This document shows positions 1-15,000 of a stretch of 64,000 bases of DNA, one piece after another (the stretch's first letter is position 1; every line of letters begins with the position of its first letter). The position numbers and the translations under genes were made by a program. Source of the stretch: Flavobacterium sp. N502540 (GTDB taxonomy: Bacteria; Bacteroidota; Bacteroidia; Flavobacteriales; Flavobacteriaceae); assembly GCF_025947365.1 (NCBI RefSeq), contig NZ_CP110012.1, positions 1,612,001 to 1,676,000 on the forward strand, written 5' to 3'. The notes under the pieces were generated by a model that was not told the origin of the DNA, did no database searches, and worked only from the letters and a program-made list of their open reading frames with translations.

Positions 1-3000
1 GTGGTTGCCAGCACTAAATTTGGAACTACTTCTGTTGGTTCTGTAATCACAACATTTGCAGATGTTGCCGAACAGGTGAATCCATCAGTAACTGTGATAC
101 TGTAAGTTCCTGCCGGTAAGCCTGTGAACACAGGGTTACTTTGTGGACCTGACGAAACAACCGGATTTTCTGACAACATGTTCAAGGTGTACATATAGTT
201 ACTTCCCTGACCACCTGTTGGAGGGTTTACCGTAATAATTCCTGATCGGTCTCCAAAACATGGCAATACTGAAGCTGTTGCTGTTGCACTAACCACAATT
301 GGATCCGGGTTTTTCAACGATTGTGTTGCTGATGCCTGACATCCTTTACCATCTTTAGCAATAACGGTGTAGTTACCTGCTGATAGTCCGGTAAAATTAC
401 CGTCAGTATTATTGGCAATAACTGCTCCATTTAATACTAACTCATATTGGTAATTCGTATCCCAACCACCTGTTGCACTAGCTGAAATTTCGCCATCATT
501 ATTACCTGCCACACAAGTAATTTCAGATTTTGTTGTTGTTACCACTAAAGCCGCACTAGGCTGTCCTATTGAGAAAATAGTTGAAACTGAACAATATGGT
601 TTACCTACTAAAGTAGCGTTTACCGTATACTGACCTGCAGGAAGACCTGTAATAGAAACCGGACCAGCATCTGCTGAACGGGTCAATGGTGTGTTTACCG
701 GACCTGTAATTGTGTAATCAAATATACCTGCATCATCACTTGGAAGTTTTTGATTGTCAACAAAAGTTAAGTTCACACTTCCATTAGCAGTTCCAAAACA
801 AACCTCAGCTACTACCGGAGTAGCTTTAATTTCGAATGTATTTGGATTAGCTACATAATGCGCTTTCTCGATTATACATTTTGTATCCGTATTTTCAACT
901 GTAATTAAATAGTTACCAATTGGCAATCCTGTAAATACTCCTGTTGTACTATTACCGGTAAAAGTGCTTCCGCCTATTCCTTTAATGCTGTATAACAACG
1001 TTGGTGTACTACCTGGTACCGCTGCTGTAAAAGCTGTTGTAACAGTAATGTCCTGATTGTTTACACAAGTAATATCTTTATCAATTGTTACGGTAATATC
1101 GTCCAGGCTAATAAAAGGCGCAATTTTCATTATTCCTACAGATGATCCAACACATCCTTTACTATCATAAACATTTACAGAATAATCTCCACCTCTAAGA
1201 TCAAATACGGTATAGGTATTTGAGATACTATTTTGAACTTCAACTCCGTTTCTCATGAATTGGTATAGAACAAAAGTACCAGATCCTCCAGTTACAGTAT
1301 TTACTGTAATTGTCGCATTTGTATTTGTGTTTGTTCCCGCTGTACAAGCAAATTGAGTAAATACAGGATCCGTAACAACAATTGGAGTCGGCTCAACAAT
1401 TTCAACATCTTTTAAATCTCTACAACCTCTTCCAGATGTAACGATTACTGTATATTGTCCTTTTGGTAATCCTGTGAACACATTTGAGGTTTGATTAGGT
1501 CTAATAACAACAGGTCCCGCTGTAACACTGTAATAGTAAATTGGATTGTTGTTTTTACCTGTTTCATCTATAGATGCTGTAATTGTACCGTCTGTATATC
1601 CTTTACAAGTAACATCGGTATGAGTTAAAGCAAATCCTTCAATTGGCGTTGCCTTTACCATATTAAATTTAACCGTTCTGGTACAACCTGTAGTCACATC
1701 CGTTACCGTAACTGTATGATCTCCATCACCAATATTGGTAAATATTCCTGATGTCTGACCAAAGTTACCATCTAAGCTATAGCTATAGTTTGCTGGGGTT
1801 GAACCACCAGAAGCTGTAGCTGTAATAGCTCCATTGTTAGTATTACAATCTGGTAAAGCTGTGATCTTAACATCTAAAGCCAGAGCTGGGAAAATATTCA
1901 CTACAGCTGTCGTTTTTACTTCACAACCGTTTCCGTCTTTCACAGTTACATCATAAGTACCAGATGTACTTACTGTAAATGTTGGGCTGGATTGGAATCC
2001 ACCACCAATACTATATTCAATTGGTGCTACACCTGTAACTCCAGTAATCGTAAAGGTATACGTTCCGTTTAATGGATCCGGACATTGGTTAAATGGTGCC
2101 ACTGACGGAGTTGTTGGTAATGCATCTTCCACAATAGTTTGAGTTTTCATTACCGGACATCCGTTAAGGTCTTGTACATAAATATCCCAATTTCTATTGG
2201 CTCCATTGTTCGTATCAACAGTAATAACATTATTTGTTCCAAAAACTGTAGGAGCCGCTGACAATGCAACAACTGCAGCATAACGATAAGCAGGAGTACC
2301 TCCGGTTGCTGTAATCGTTATTTGAGCCGTTTTATTGTTACAATTTGTATTTGTAGCAGTAGATGTAAAATCTAAAATTGAAGGCTCTTTAATCTCAAAA
2401 TCAACAATCTGATCCTGACATCCTGAAGTTCTGTCTACTACTGTAAACGTATACTTACCTGCACCTAAACCTGTGTAGCTTATCACATCACCTGTTTTAG
2501 TAGCTGTACCAGCAAGTGGTGCTAATGAATAGATATAATCAGCAGGCGTAATATAACCGCTTACAACAAATGACGCTGTACCGGTGCTTCCTGCATTACA
2601 TAACACATCCGTTAACAACTGAGTAGTCGCTTTAATCTTATCAGATTCTTTAATCACGATCGCTTTAGTCGTACTACAATTATTAGCATCAGTAACTTTA
2701 ATTTGATACGTATCCGGTAATAATCCAGGGAAAATACCGGTTGTATTGTTAGTAACAGCCGTTGCCGGTGAAACTATTTCGTATTTGTAAGGACCTACAC
2801 CACCTGTTACTGTATTTACGGTCGCAGTAGAAACTCCTCCCATAGTATTACAATAAATTGGTGTTGCTGTAATGTTCATATCAGTAGGAGGCGTGTAAGG
2901 ATTTACCGTTACGCTTCCTGAAGCTCTACATCCATTGGCATCAATTACCACGTAGAACACTGTTTTAGGAGCCGTTATAGTGCTTACTTTTAATATTGAA

Positions 3001-6000
3001 GCATCTCCAAAAGTAACACCATTATCAAAACTGTATTTGTATCCCGGAGTACCGTTAGTAGCTGTTAAAGTTACCATAGCATCATCTGGTGCACTAGTTA
3101 AATTGCAACTAAATGGAGTAACCGCAGCACCAACATTCAAAATAGTAGGCTCTGAAATCAAAACTGTTTTATTAACCACACATTTCTTAGCATCTCTTAC
3201 GTATACCGTATAAGAACCCTGACCTAATGTTCCGAAAATATTCGATGCCTGATATGTTGTACCGTCGATACTATATTCGTAAGGAGCAAGTCCGCTACCG
3301 GCAGTAATTGTAATACTTCCGTCGTTTCCTCCATTACAACTTACGTTGAATTCCGAAGTAGCTATAGTAGGCATCACGATAGGATTCACCACTACAGGTT
3401 TTGAAACTGACTGACAGTTTTTACTATCTGTAACTCTAAAAGTATACGTTCCTGGAATATTAGTTGTGTACGGAGATGTCGTTGCTGTAAACGGATCTCC
3501 ATTAAATGAAACTTCATAGTTAGTATACACTGTAGATCCCTGAGTAGCTGTCAATGTAATCGTAGCTACGTTAGGAGCCGCACAGGTTAAATCCTGAAGT
3601 ACAGCGTCTAATAACAATTTCTGATCCAATTGATAAACATATGGAGTTGCTGCATCACAACCGTTAGCATCTCTCACGTAGAACGTGTATGAACCCGGTG
3701 CGTTAAGCACAAAGTCAGGACTTGTTTTAAATCCGTTACCAATACTGTAGGTTAACGGACCAACACCATGACCTACCAAAGTAACATTTACCGGAGAACC
3801 ATCGTAACAAACGCCCGTAATTGGGTCGATTGTTGGTTTAGGGTCTGTCGCAATAGTTAATGGTAACTGAGCAATACATCCGCTAGCATCTTTTACATAG
3901 GCAATCCAAACTTTAGATGGGTCTAAAACAACATTCGGACTAGGTTTGTAAGCTCCCAGTGCCGGTGCCGTTGGACTTTCAGCGAAAGCGTAAGTATAAC
4001 CAGGAGTTCCTCCTGAACCTACAACGCTTACTTTTGCACCAAAATTACAATTCGCATTAACATTAGAAACCAATGTTAATAATAGTGGTGTAGCCGGTTC
4101 GCTAACATCCACATTTGCTGTTGCAACACAGCCTGTAGCCACATCAACAACATCTATTTTATAGTTCCCTACCGCTAAATTAGTAAGGGTAACTTTCGGG
4201 TTAGTATGTGTACCTGCAACCGCAACTCCGTTAATAGAATAAGTATAAGTTCCTGCAAAGTTGCCTACAGTAAACTCAACAGAACCATTAGGTGTTGCTG
4301 CTACTTCGTTACAACTTACATCTTTAATTAATTGACCAGAAACGGTAATATTGGTTACTGGTTTAATTGTTAATGACTTTTGGAATGAACATCCATTAGC
4401 ATCTGTCACTTTGAAAACATAGGTACCTGGCAATAAACCATTGAAAACATTTACAGTACCGTTGTCTACTGCGTTTGCAGTTGGTGAAACGATTTCATAA
4501 TTCGTAATCGCATATCCACCCGCTACTGTAACTGTAATACTTGTTGTAGGAGCATTACAAGTAATTGCAGCACCTGTAAAAGTTAAATCTGTAATTTTTT
4601 TGTACGGATTAACCGTTACTGTATCATCAAACAAACATCCATTAGCATCTTTTACATAATAGTGAATCGTTTGTACTGCACCATTATCTAATACGGTTAA
4701 GGTATTAGCGTCAAAATAGTTAGCAGAACCATCAAAATTGTATTTGTAAGGTGCTGTTCCTGTACCTGCTGTAACATTTACTGTTACCACAGCTGGCTGT
4801 GCAACATTACTTGCATTACAAGCGTAGTCTGTAACCGCTGCAGTGGCATCAAGAGCTACTGGTTGTGTTATTACAACCGGAGCTGTTAAATAAAGACATG
4901 ATTTGGCATCTCTAACTGTAATTACATAATTACCAGCCGATAAACCTTTAAATATATTTGAAGGTTGGAATGGAGATGAAATCGTACCATTATTCCAACT
5001 GAACTCAAATGGTCCCACACCAGAAGTTGTATTTACGGTGATAGATCCATCAGCTCCACCATTACAACTAACATTTGTATGTGATGTTGTAACTGTTGGA
5101 GAAGGAATTGCTTCTAATTTGAAAGGTACTTCTGCATAACAAAGTGTTGTATTATTAGCATCCGTTACTCTAAAAATATAATCTCCCAATGCACTTGTTG
5201 AATGTACGTTTGTCGTTGGTAAAAATGCTCCACCATTGTATGAATAAGTATAAACATACGAAGGGGCAGGAGTTGTATTTCCTCCACTTGCTGTTAATGT
5301 AATTTGAGCAGCAGGACTTGTTGTACAATCCAGTTCTTTAGTAACATCGGCTTTTATTTGTAACTGAGGATATACGATATAGTCAACATTAGCCGTACAA
5401 CCGTTAGCATCCTGAATTACAAGATTATAAGTTCCGGCAGCATTAAATGTAAAACTTGGAGTTGCCTGGAAAGCACTTCCGTTTACACTATACATCGCAG
5501 GACCTTTAGAAACCGTTCCACTATACGTTATTGTAAATGCAGTACCATTGTAACAAATAGGTGCCGCAGGAGCAACAACTGTTGGATCTACATCTTTAAC
5601 TAATGTGATAGAAGCTGGTTTTATACATCCGTATGCATCTTTCACATAAACAATATAATCACCCGCATCTCTGTTAAAAGTGCTATCTGGTGCCCAACCT
5701 GCAGTTGCCGCTGTTGGTACCGGATCAGTACTCAATAATAACTGATAAATGTATGGTGCTGTACCATTATGGCCGATAGCGCTTATAACACCTGAAGCAG
5801 CATTACAATTTGCATTTTTAGTAACAGAAACCGTAACTGACAAGTCAATTGCAGATTCTGTAATGTTAAATTCTTTACTGGCAACACTACATCCTGCATT
5901 TGTTGATCCTGCAGTTTCTTTAACCACAATGATATAATTCCCAAAAGGAAGCGGACCTAAATCAGTAACTGTAAGTGTACCATTTGCTGCAATAGTTCCA

Positions 6001-9000
6001 GAACCTGTCGCCGGAGGAACCACAGGGGTTAGGCCTAGAGAATTTAAAATTTCATACGTTACATTTGTTGCTGACGGATAAGTACTATCAATCGTAAATG
6101 AAACTTTACCATCTTTAGCTCCTTTACAGGTAATATTTTGTTCTACTACATTATTAACTTTTAATGTTGAATTAGTAGGAATCATAAATTCCGCTGTTTC
6201 ATAATAGTAACAGCCTGTTCCCTGATCGTGTACGATAAAGGTATATTTAACACCCGGCAATAAATTAGGTATGGATGTCTTTTTACTTTGGAAACCATCT
6301 TCATCATACCAAGGCAAAGTTGTAGGAGCAGTATACACCATTCCCGGACCAGTATAAACTGCAAAATGGAAAGGACCATTACCGGTTATATTTGTAGATC
6401 CGGCTCCAATTGCTACAACTGCAGAACCCAATGAAGAACAATCTGCAGGAGGAGGAGTTACGGTAATATCTAAATCTTTTGGTGGCGAAGCAATTAATAT
6501 GTCTTTTATCACATTAGTACATCCATTTGAATCAGTAACAATAATCTGATATAAACCAAAATCAACAACTCTGAAAACAGCAGCAGCACCTGTCTGCCCA
6601 CTGATTTGTTGGTTATAACCATTTACTCCCGTAACATGATAAGTGTAATCTGGAGTTCCACCACTAACTGAATTAATGGTTATCTTACCAAGAGATTCCC
6701 CATTAGAAGCATCACATGTAATTGAGGTAGGTGTATAGTCAACAACAATTTTAGTTGGCTCAGCAATCGTGATATTCTGAGTAGCAAAACATCCTTTTGC
6801 ATCGGTTACTGTTACCGTATAATCTCCGGCTGTTAAACCTGAAGTCTGAGTACCATAATCCTTACCTGTTGTGTTATTTACAACCTTATACACAAATGGA
6901 GCTAAACCTTTTGTATTATCAATTGTAATTACAATAGCACCATTTGAATCACCATGACATAAAAGTGGTGTAGTACTCAAATTAGTAATTACCGGATCAA
7001 CTGTTGGATTCACCACAATTGGTGTCGTTGTAGTGGCGGTACAACCATTGGCATCTGTTACTGTAAAAGTATATGATCCAGGTGTATTTGTTTCGAAAAT
7101 ATTTCCTGTGAAAGTTCCTGTAGCAGGAAAACTTGTATAAGTATATAAAGCATTGTTCCCGTTAGTAGCAGTCAAAGTTATTCGGGCTGCTGTAGGAGCT
7201 TTACAAGTAATATCTTTATCTAGTTTAGCTGATAAAGTTAATTTATCAAAAACTGTAACAGCTGTACTTGAAGCTCTACAGCCATTAGCATCCTCAATAA
7301 TTACTGTATAATTACCCGGAGTTGTAACCGTAAATGTATTTGCTGTTTGGAAAGAAGCTCCATTATTAATACTGTATTTTACCGGAGCAATAGTGCCCGC
7401 ACCCGGAGTAGCCGTAATTACAAATGCAGTTCCGTCACCAAAACATTCTCCGGTTGCCGAAGCAGTAACGGTTGGTGTTGCATCTTTAATAATTGTAATA
7501 TCTTTTTTTACAGTACAGCCATTTGCATCAATAATATGAACATCCCAATCTGCAGTCGCAGGATCAAGATAAGCAACATTACTGTTTGTATAGGCCGTTA
7601 CAGGAGTCCCGTCTGGTACAAATGCATATCTATAAACGGCAGTTCCTCCTGTAGCAGTAACTGTTACTTGTGCATTTGGAACATTACAATTAGCATTTAC
7701 AATTGCAATTGTTGCATTTAATGGTTGTGCCGGCTGTGTAATGTTTATCGTTTTTCCGGCAGAACAATTTGTTGTTTTGTCTTGAACTGTCAAAGTATAA
7801 CTTCCCATAACTAATCCGTTTAGGGTAATCACATCTCCAACTGTTGAAGTTGTATAAGGTAATCCTGCAGGAGTAGACGTTACTGTTACGGTATAATTTC
7901 CTGTAGCGCTAAATCCTGAAATAGTGAATCTTGCAGAACCCGTATTTCCTCCATTACATAAAACATCGCTTAATTTAGATTCAGCAACTGCAATTGGAGT
8001 TAATGGAAGTACGGTATAAGACTGAATAGCAAAACATCCGTTTGCATCTGTTACTTTAAAAGTATAAGTGTCTGCCACTAATCCCGTAAATACTCCAGTT
8101 GTAGCACCTGTTACGTTTGAAGTTGCAGAAGCCGGTGCTGTAATAACATAAGCCAAAGCCCCTACTCCATTTGATGTTGTAACAGTTACAGTACTGGTAG
8201 TACTTGTAGATGGTGAGCATAGAATTGCACTACCTGATATTGAAACAATAACAGGAGGATCCAATTTCTTAATGGTAATTTGCTGAACCGCAGTGGTACA
8301 TCCTTTAGCATCTTTAACAGAATAGCTAATGATTTGATCTGCACCGTTATCATTTACTGTTAACGTATTTGCAGCAGTATAGCCACTTCCGTTAAAACTG
8401 TACGTATAAGGAGCTGTACCGTCTGCTGCTGTAATGGTTACAGTCGCAGATTGTTTTGTATTAGTAACACTACAAGTAAAGTTAGTAGCAGTAGCACTTG
8501 CTGTTAATTTTATAGGTTCACCTATTGTAACATTAACACTTCCTGTACATCCTTTACTGTCTTTTACATAAAAAGTATAGTTACCCGCTGCCAGATTTTC
8601 AAATAATGAAGTCGCAACATAAGTCACATTATCATCACTATACGTATATCCACCTGAACCATTAGCACCTGTCAACTGAACTGTACCTGTTGCAGAACCA
8701 TTACATGAAGCATCTACTTTTACAGCAGTTACTGTTGGAGGAGCAATAGGAGCAACAGTCGCAGATGTTGTTGTAGAACATCCGTTTGCATCTGTAATTG
8801 CAAATGTATATTTATCAGCATTAGCAGAAGCAACAGAAATTGTAAACGATGTTCCGGTAACATTAATAACGCCACCAGCAGTTCCTGAACCTTTCGCTAC
8901 AGTATATGTATATGGAGTTTTTCCTCCGCTAATATCAACTTTAATCGTTGCGTTTGGAGTTAGACTACAATCTAATTCTTTAGTAACCTCTGCTAAGGCA

Positions 9001-12000
9001 CCAACTTTAGGATAAACTACTACAGGAACTGCAGCAGCTGTTGTACAACCATTTTTATCTTTTACCGTTACAGTATAAGATCCTGCACTTACTGTAAAAG
9101 TATTGCCAGACTGGAAATTAGTTCCATCAATACTATACGTTAAAGGCACTAATCCTGTAGCAGTAGCTGTAATTGTAAAACTTGAAACTGATCCTGTCTG
9201 ACATTGATTGTCAACCACCACACCTGTAATAACCGGTTTAGCGTCAACATCAATTTTTATAGGGAAATTATCCAAACAACCGTTTGCATCTTTTATATAA
9301 ACTACCCAGTTTAATACTGTTCCGTTAACGGTATTAGCGGTTAAAACATTATTTGAATCATAAACTGTAGGTACCGAAGCACCTTGTCTTGCTATAGCAT
9401 AAGTATAATTTGGTGTACCACCTGTTCCGGTTGCTGTAACCTCAGCAGTAAATTTGTTACAATTTACTGTGGTTGCAGAAGCTGTAACATCAACAGCTGC
9501 AGCTGACTGCGTTAAAGTTACTGTATAAGAAGACTGACATTTCGTTAATCTGTCTGTTGCAGTAATAGTATACGCCCCTACAGGCTGAGCAGTAGGAACT
9601 GCAACGGTAGTTGTAGCTGCACTTACACCAGTTGCTTGCTGAATGATTGTATTGGCAGCGTTTTTAATAACATAATCATATCCGTTTGCCTTAACACCAT
9701 TTACGGTAAATTCAATCGTTCCTGTAGAACCAAAACATTGAATACTTGTAAGCACTGAACCACCTGTAATAATATCTGACGTCGCTTTAATGGTATGTCC
9801 TTTTGTGAATGAACAATTGGTAGCCGTATCAGTTGCCTGGAAGATATAATCTCCCGGAGTCAGTGATGTAAAGTTTCCGGTTGTATTGGTCGCAGGGTTA
9901 AATCCAGCAGGACCAGAAATAATCTGATAGATAATATTTGCTGTACTTCCTGTTTTTACCGCTGTCAATGTTACATGTCCACCAGCTGGAACTGTAGAAC
10001 AATCATATCCACTATCAACAATAGTGATATCTGTAATTGGTTCTAAAGCACCAATTGTAATTGATAATGGTCCAAACTGACAGTTATTTGCATCTCTAAC
10101 ATATGCCGTAACTGTTCCGGCAGCTGTTGTTGAGTAAGTATTCGTTGTTGTAAAGTTTGCCGTTCCGTTGAAACTGTAAGTATAAGTACCGGTTCCTCCA
10201 GAACCAGTAACTGTAACTACCGCCGGTACAGTACTTGGCGTACCACATTTAATAATTGTAGCTCCAATAGTTCCTGATACAGCAGTTGGCTGCGTTAATG
10301 TAATATTTCCAACAGCAGAAGTACATCCTTTACTGTCTCTTACCTGATAAGAATAGCTAATATTAGGATCTAAGCCGGAATGTAATGAAGTTGTTGACCA
10401 ACCTAAATTATTAAAATTGTACTCATATCCGCCTGAACCTCCTGCTCCAACTAACTGCACACTACCATTTCTAAGACCATTACAAGTAATTTGTGTTGGA
10501 TTAGCAGTAACTGTTGGATTTGTAATTGGACTAATTGTAGCATCTATATAAGCTTTACATCCTTTAGAATCTGTAATTTCAAAAGTATAAAGTCCGGCTG
10601 TTGGTGCAGGATAATTAAAAGTATTACCTGCAACATTTACACTAGCACCATAAGAGCCAGCGTCTTTTTTAACTTTATAAGTATAGGCCGCAACACCATC
10701 CGTAATGTCAACTTTAATCGTAGCATTTGGAGTTGTACAATCCAATGTTTTTGTAATAGAAGCTGCTGCTTTTAACTCAGGAGCAATTACAATTCCGTTT
10801 ATAGTAATCGGACAATTATTACTGTCTGTAACTGTAATAGTATGTGTTCCTGCTCCAACATTTGTAAATGTATGGCTGGTTTGTGCAGGTGCACCATTTA
10901 AACTATACGTTAGAGCTCCGGTACCTGTAGCGGTAACCACAAGAGTTGCTCCTTTAGTACCGGTAACACAATAGTCACTAGTAGCTGCTAAAGATGCTGT
11001 TGGCATTGTTGGTGCAACAACATTAACCTGTGCAGATGCGCTTGAAGAACATGTATATGCATCACGAGTTACAACTGTATAGGTACCGGTAGGAACATTT
11101 GTAAATACACCAGAAGCCTGAAATGCAGTAACTACTGTAATACCGTCAGCCTGTCTCAATTCATATTGATATGCCGGAGTTCCACCTCCTGCAACAGCCG
11201 TAATCGTTGCTCCATTTGTACAAGTAGCTGTTTTTGTAACACTTGCCGTAATTGTTAATGCAGCAGGAGTACCTACCGGCTGATCGAATGGGAAACTACA
11301 AGTTCCGGCTTTATTATCATAACGAATTAAAATATTATACGTTTTACTCGTCAAGTTTTTAACGGTAACCGGTGAAGTTTTAGAATTTACCCATGTCGCA
11401 CCATTATCTAAAGAGTAATCAAAACCATAAGTGGCATCAAAATTTTGTGCAGATAAGGTAATTTCTCCATTATTAGCACCATTACAGGTTACATCTTTAT
11501 GACCTACGATTGAAGCTTTAAATGCTTTATCTGTTCCAATAACAATTGGGAAATCTTTCTCAGCTCCACAAACCTCCGGAATCTGACGTACCCAAATATC
11601 ATCAACCGCTAAATCATTACCAGAAATAACCTGACTGTAGGATAAGATAACAAAGTCAAGAGAAGTATTATTTCCGGGATTTAAAGTTAATACCTGGCCA
11701 CTTCCAAGATCAGTTGTATTATGCCATTTCTCATCTCTAGGAATACTTTGTGTATCTTTTGAGGCTCCCGTTATAACAGTTCCATTTTTCTGAAGTTGTA
11801 TCGTTAATCTTGGAGAAGGTAAATTATTATTTTTACTTAATAAGTTAAGCATATAAAGTGATACCTGTATGTCCTGATTTGGGATAACATCATTAATAGT
11901 TTTTTTGTATAAAACACCACCTATTGGTACCACACCTCCAACATTAACGGCTAAAAATCTTCCGTCTTTTATTTGTGGTGTATTATTAATAACTGCCGTA

Positions 12001-15000
12001 TTATCTTTAGGCAGATTCCAGTTAAAACCAGCTACGTGCTGTGGCAACAGAGCCTGAGTCACAACATATTCCCCATCATTAAGCAAAATTGGCATATAAC
12101 CTCCAATACCGCAATCTTCTACAGCATCTTGTTTTTCCCAACAATAATTAGGGTGAATACCCGGAGTTGTTGTGTCTGGTCCTCTGCCAAAATCTTCTCT
12201 TAACAAGTTACTGTAAGTAGGTACAGTAGTTACTTTGTACTTAACCTTTATAGTATGAGTCCCGGAAGGAACATTTGTAAAGACATTATTTGTAATTGGA
12301 GTATTAGGCGTTCCGTTAATATAATACTCGTACGTATAATTATTTGACGGATTTGTAACCGTAACCGTAGTTGATGCCATACCATTACATCCAAAAACAG
12401 GATCAGCCACAGTAATCGTTGGATCAGCAGGTTTTGGGTCTAAAGTAACCTGATAAGGAATTTCGAATATACAGCCTAAAGCGTCTTTAACCTGTAAAAT
12501 AAAATTACCCGGCATAACGTCTTTTTCATTTGATGCCTGCCATGTAACACCACCATCAAAACTAAATTGATAAGCAGGTGTTCCACCCTGAACGTTATTG
12601 ATACGCAGTTTTCCTCCCTGGTTTGCACCGCTACCGTCAGGTAATGTACATCCGGCCAAAGCAGCAACTCCGGCAGAAGCCGAAATAGCAGAAGTTGGTC
12701 CTGTAATCGTTATCTTTTGTACAGGATCTGTACAATATTTAATTGGCGTTCCAATACCATATCTTACAACAACATCATAAGTTCCCGGCTGTAAGTTAGA
12801 AAAAACAGGATTGGACTGAAAAGTAACACCTCCATTGATGCTATACCCCATTGTGTATCCATTTGCTCCAGCTGTAAGTTTTACTTCTATCTGAGAGCTT
12901 GCATCATAACAATTACTATTGGTATGATCAATTGTATAAGCAGGTTTTGCATTATCAGGAACTGTAATTGTTCTTGTTATCGTACAGTTGTTTTTATCTA
13001 CAATTTTAATGGTATAAAGTCCCGGAGCTGTTACTACAAACTCATTACTGGTTTGAAAAACAGTGTCGCTGTTTATAAAATAATTATAAGGTGAATTACC
13101 TCCTTCTGTTGTGATTCTAATTTTTCCATCACTACAGGCAGTCAGAGGTTCTACTAAAGCAACTGTCGCTTTATATTCATTCCAAACCTTACCAACATAT
13201 ATATACTTAGTGTCTTTACAACCGTCATCTGTTGTAACTTCTACAACATAATTCTGATCTGTATTTAGATTATCAAAAGTATATTCAGAATCTGGTACAG
13301 GTCCTACACTTGACAATAATGTTCCATTATTATAAAGTTTATAATAATATTGTGCATTAGCATCATTTACTGCAACTTTAATTTTACCTTTTTCACCATA
13401 ACACAATGGCTGTGTTACCTCTTGTACTACGTTAAAATTTCGTTGTCTGATTTGAATATTCGGAACTGTAAAAATACACGTGTTTCCTGTTACACCTGCT
13501 AATCTTATATAAACGGTATAGAAACCTGCAGTAGTAACATTAAATACATTACTAGCCTGATAAGTTGTACCATTAATACTGTACTCATATCCGGCAGGAA
13601 CACCTCCTACTGTAATCGTACCAGCTTTACCACAAATAATATCTGTATGTTTCTCTGTAGGACTTAATGAATTGGTGAAAACATTAAAGTAAAAACGGTT
13701 AAAACAACCTCCGGCATAATTTAATGTTAATCGGTATTGCCCGGCAATTTTAGCCAGGTAATTTGGTCCCGTTGCAACCTGTGTCCAAGTACAAGAAGTA
13801 CCTTCATTGGCACAATTTGGACTACTTGGCGCTGTACAGCTTGATTCATCTAATTTTTCCCAAACAAGGGTAGAACCATCTGAGATATGCGTTTCAATTA
13901 GTCTGGAATCATTTGCACCACATAAGAAAAGATTAGGTAACTCTTTTCCATTGTTTGGACAAATTAAGACCTCTCCTTTATACGGAGCTTTTGCATAAGG
14001 AATTACAGGGTTTGTATTTGTAGCACCAAATCTGGTTACTGTAATGGCCTGATAGATTGATCTACAAGGCGCAGCAGCCAAATTGTATACATAATAAGTT
14101 CCCGGATCTTTAACCGTAAGTGTTTGTCCTGTTCCTATTTGTTTTGTACGCGCTTCGTCACTGTACCAGGTATAACTTGTATATCCGTTTGCAGCAACTA
14201 AATCTACCGTGTCTTTACATAACGTAACATTTGCTGTATACTTACAACCATCAACACCCACTAAAAAGTTAGTCGCTTTTGGAGTTAATATACATCCTGT
14301 ATTTGTATTGACACTCGGATCATCCGAAATTTGAAAATCAGGATTTAAAGTTCCTTTATAAGTGGCATATGCTGAGTTGTCGATACTATTAGAACATGCT
14401 TCACTCAAGGAATTACAATCCGGAACAACTTTAACTTTAAAGCTGATCACTTTCTCTGTTAGAGTATTGGCTTTAACAACAGAATCATCTACCTTAAAAA
14501 CAATGCTTCTGGTTGCAGGATCATAACTTTGTACCGTTACCCCAGCCGGAAGCGGGTTTAAATCTCCCGGATAATTAAATATAATATTGATTGGCAGCTG
14601 ATCTCTAATGGTTAAAGATTTTGCATCATCATTACCTGAGTTTCTAATACCAATTTCATAATTTAATTGTTGTCCCAGTACTACATTCTGGCCTCCAATA
14701 TCCGTTCCTGCTGAATTTTTAACAATTTTCGTCAGTACAATATGAGGCTCGATAATATCTACCGCAAATGCATTAAAATAATAAAAGTAAACGTCCTGAG
14801 TACTTCCTAATCTAATATTTGCCGAAGTCTCATTATTATCAATAACAATACCTCCCGGTTTCAAAAGGGTACCGGGGTTATTAATATTTAAAATACCCGC
14901 ATCATACCCTAAGGTGTTAGTACTGGCAGGGTTTCGATTTAAGAAATCTTCTGTTTTATCCGTAGCCGGATCAACGTAAGTTACACTACTATTAAAGAAG

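Noticed and set aside
2980..13998. Several plus-strand frames of 60-124 codons over the 1-15.8 kb region
   Set aside because: They lie opposite a single uninterrupted sprB frame with consistent module structure; none has a start signal or family.
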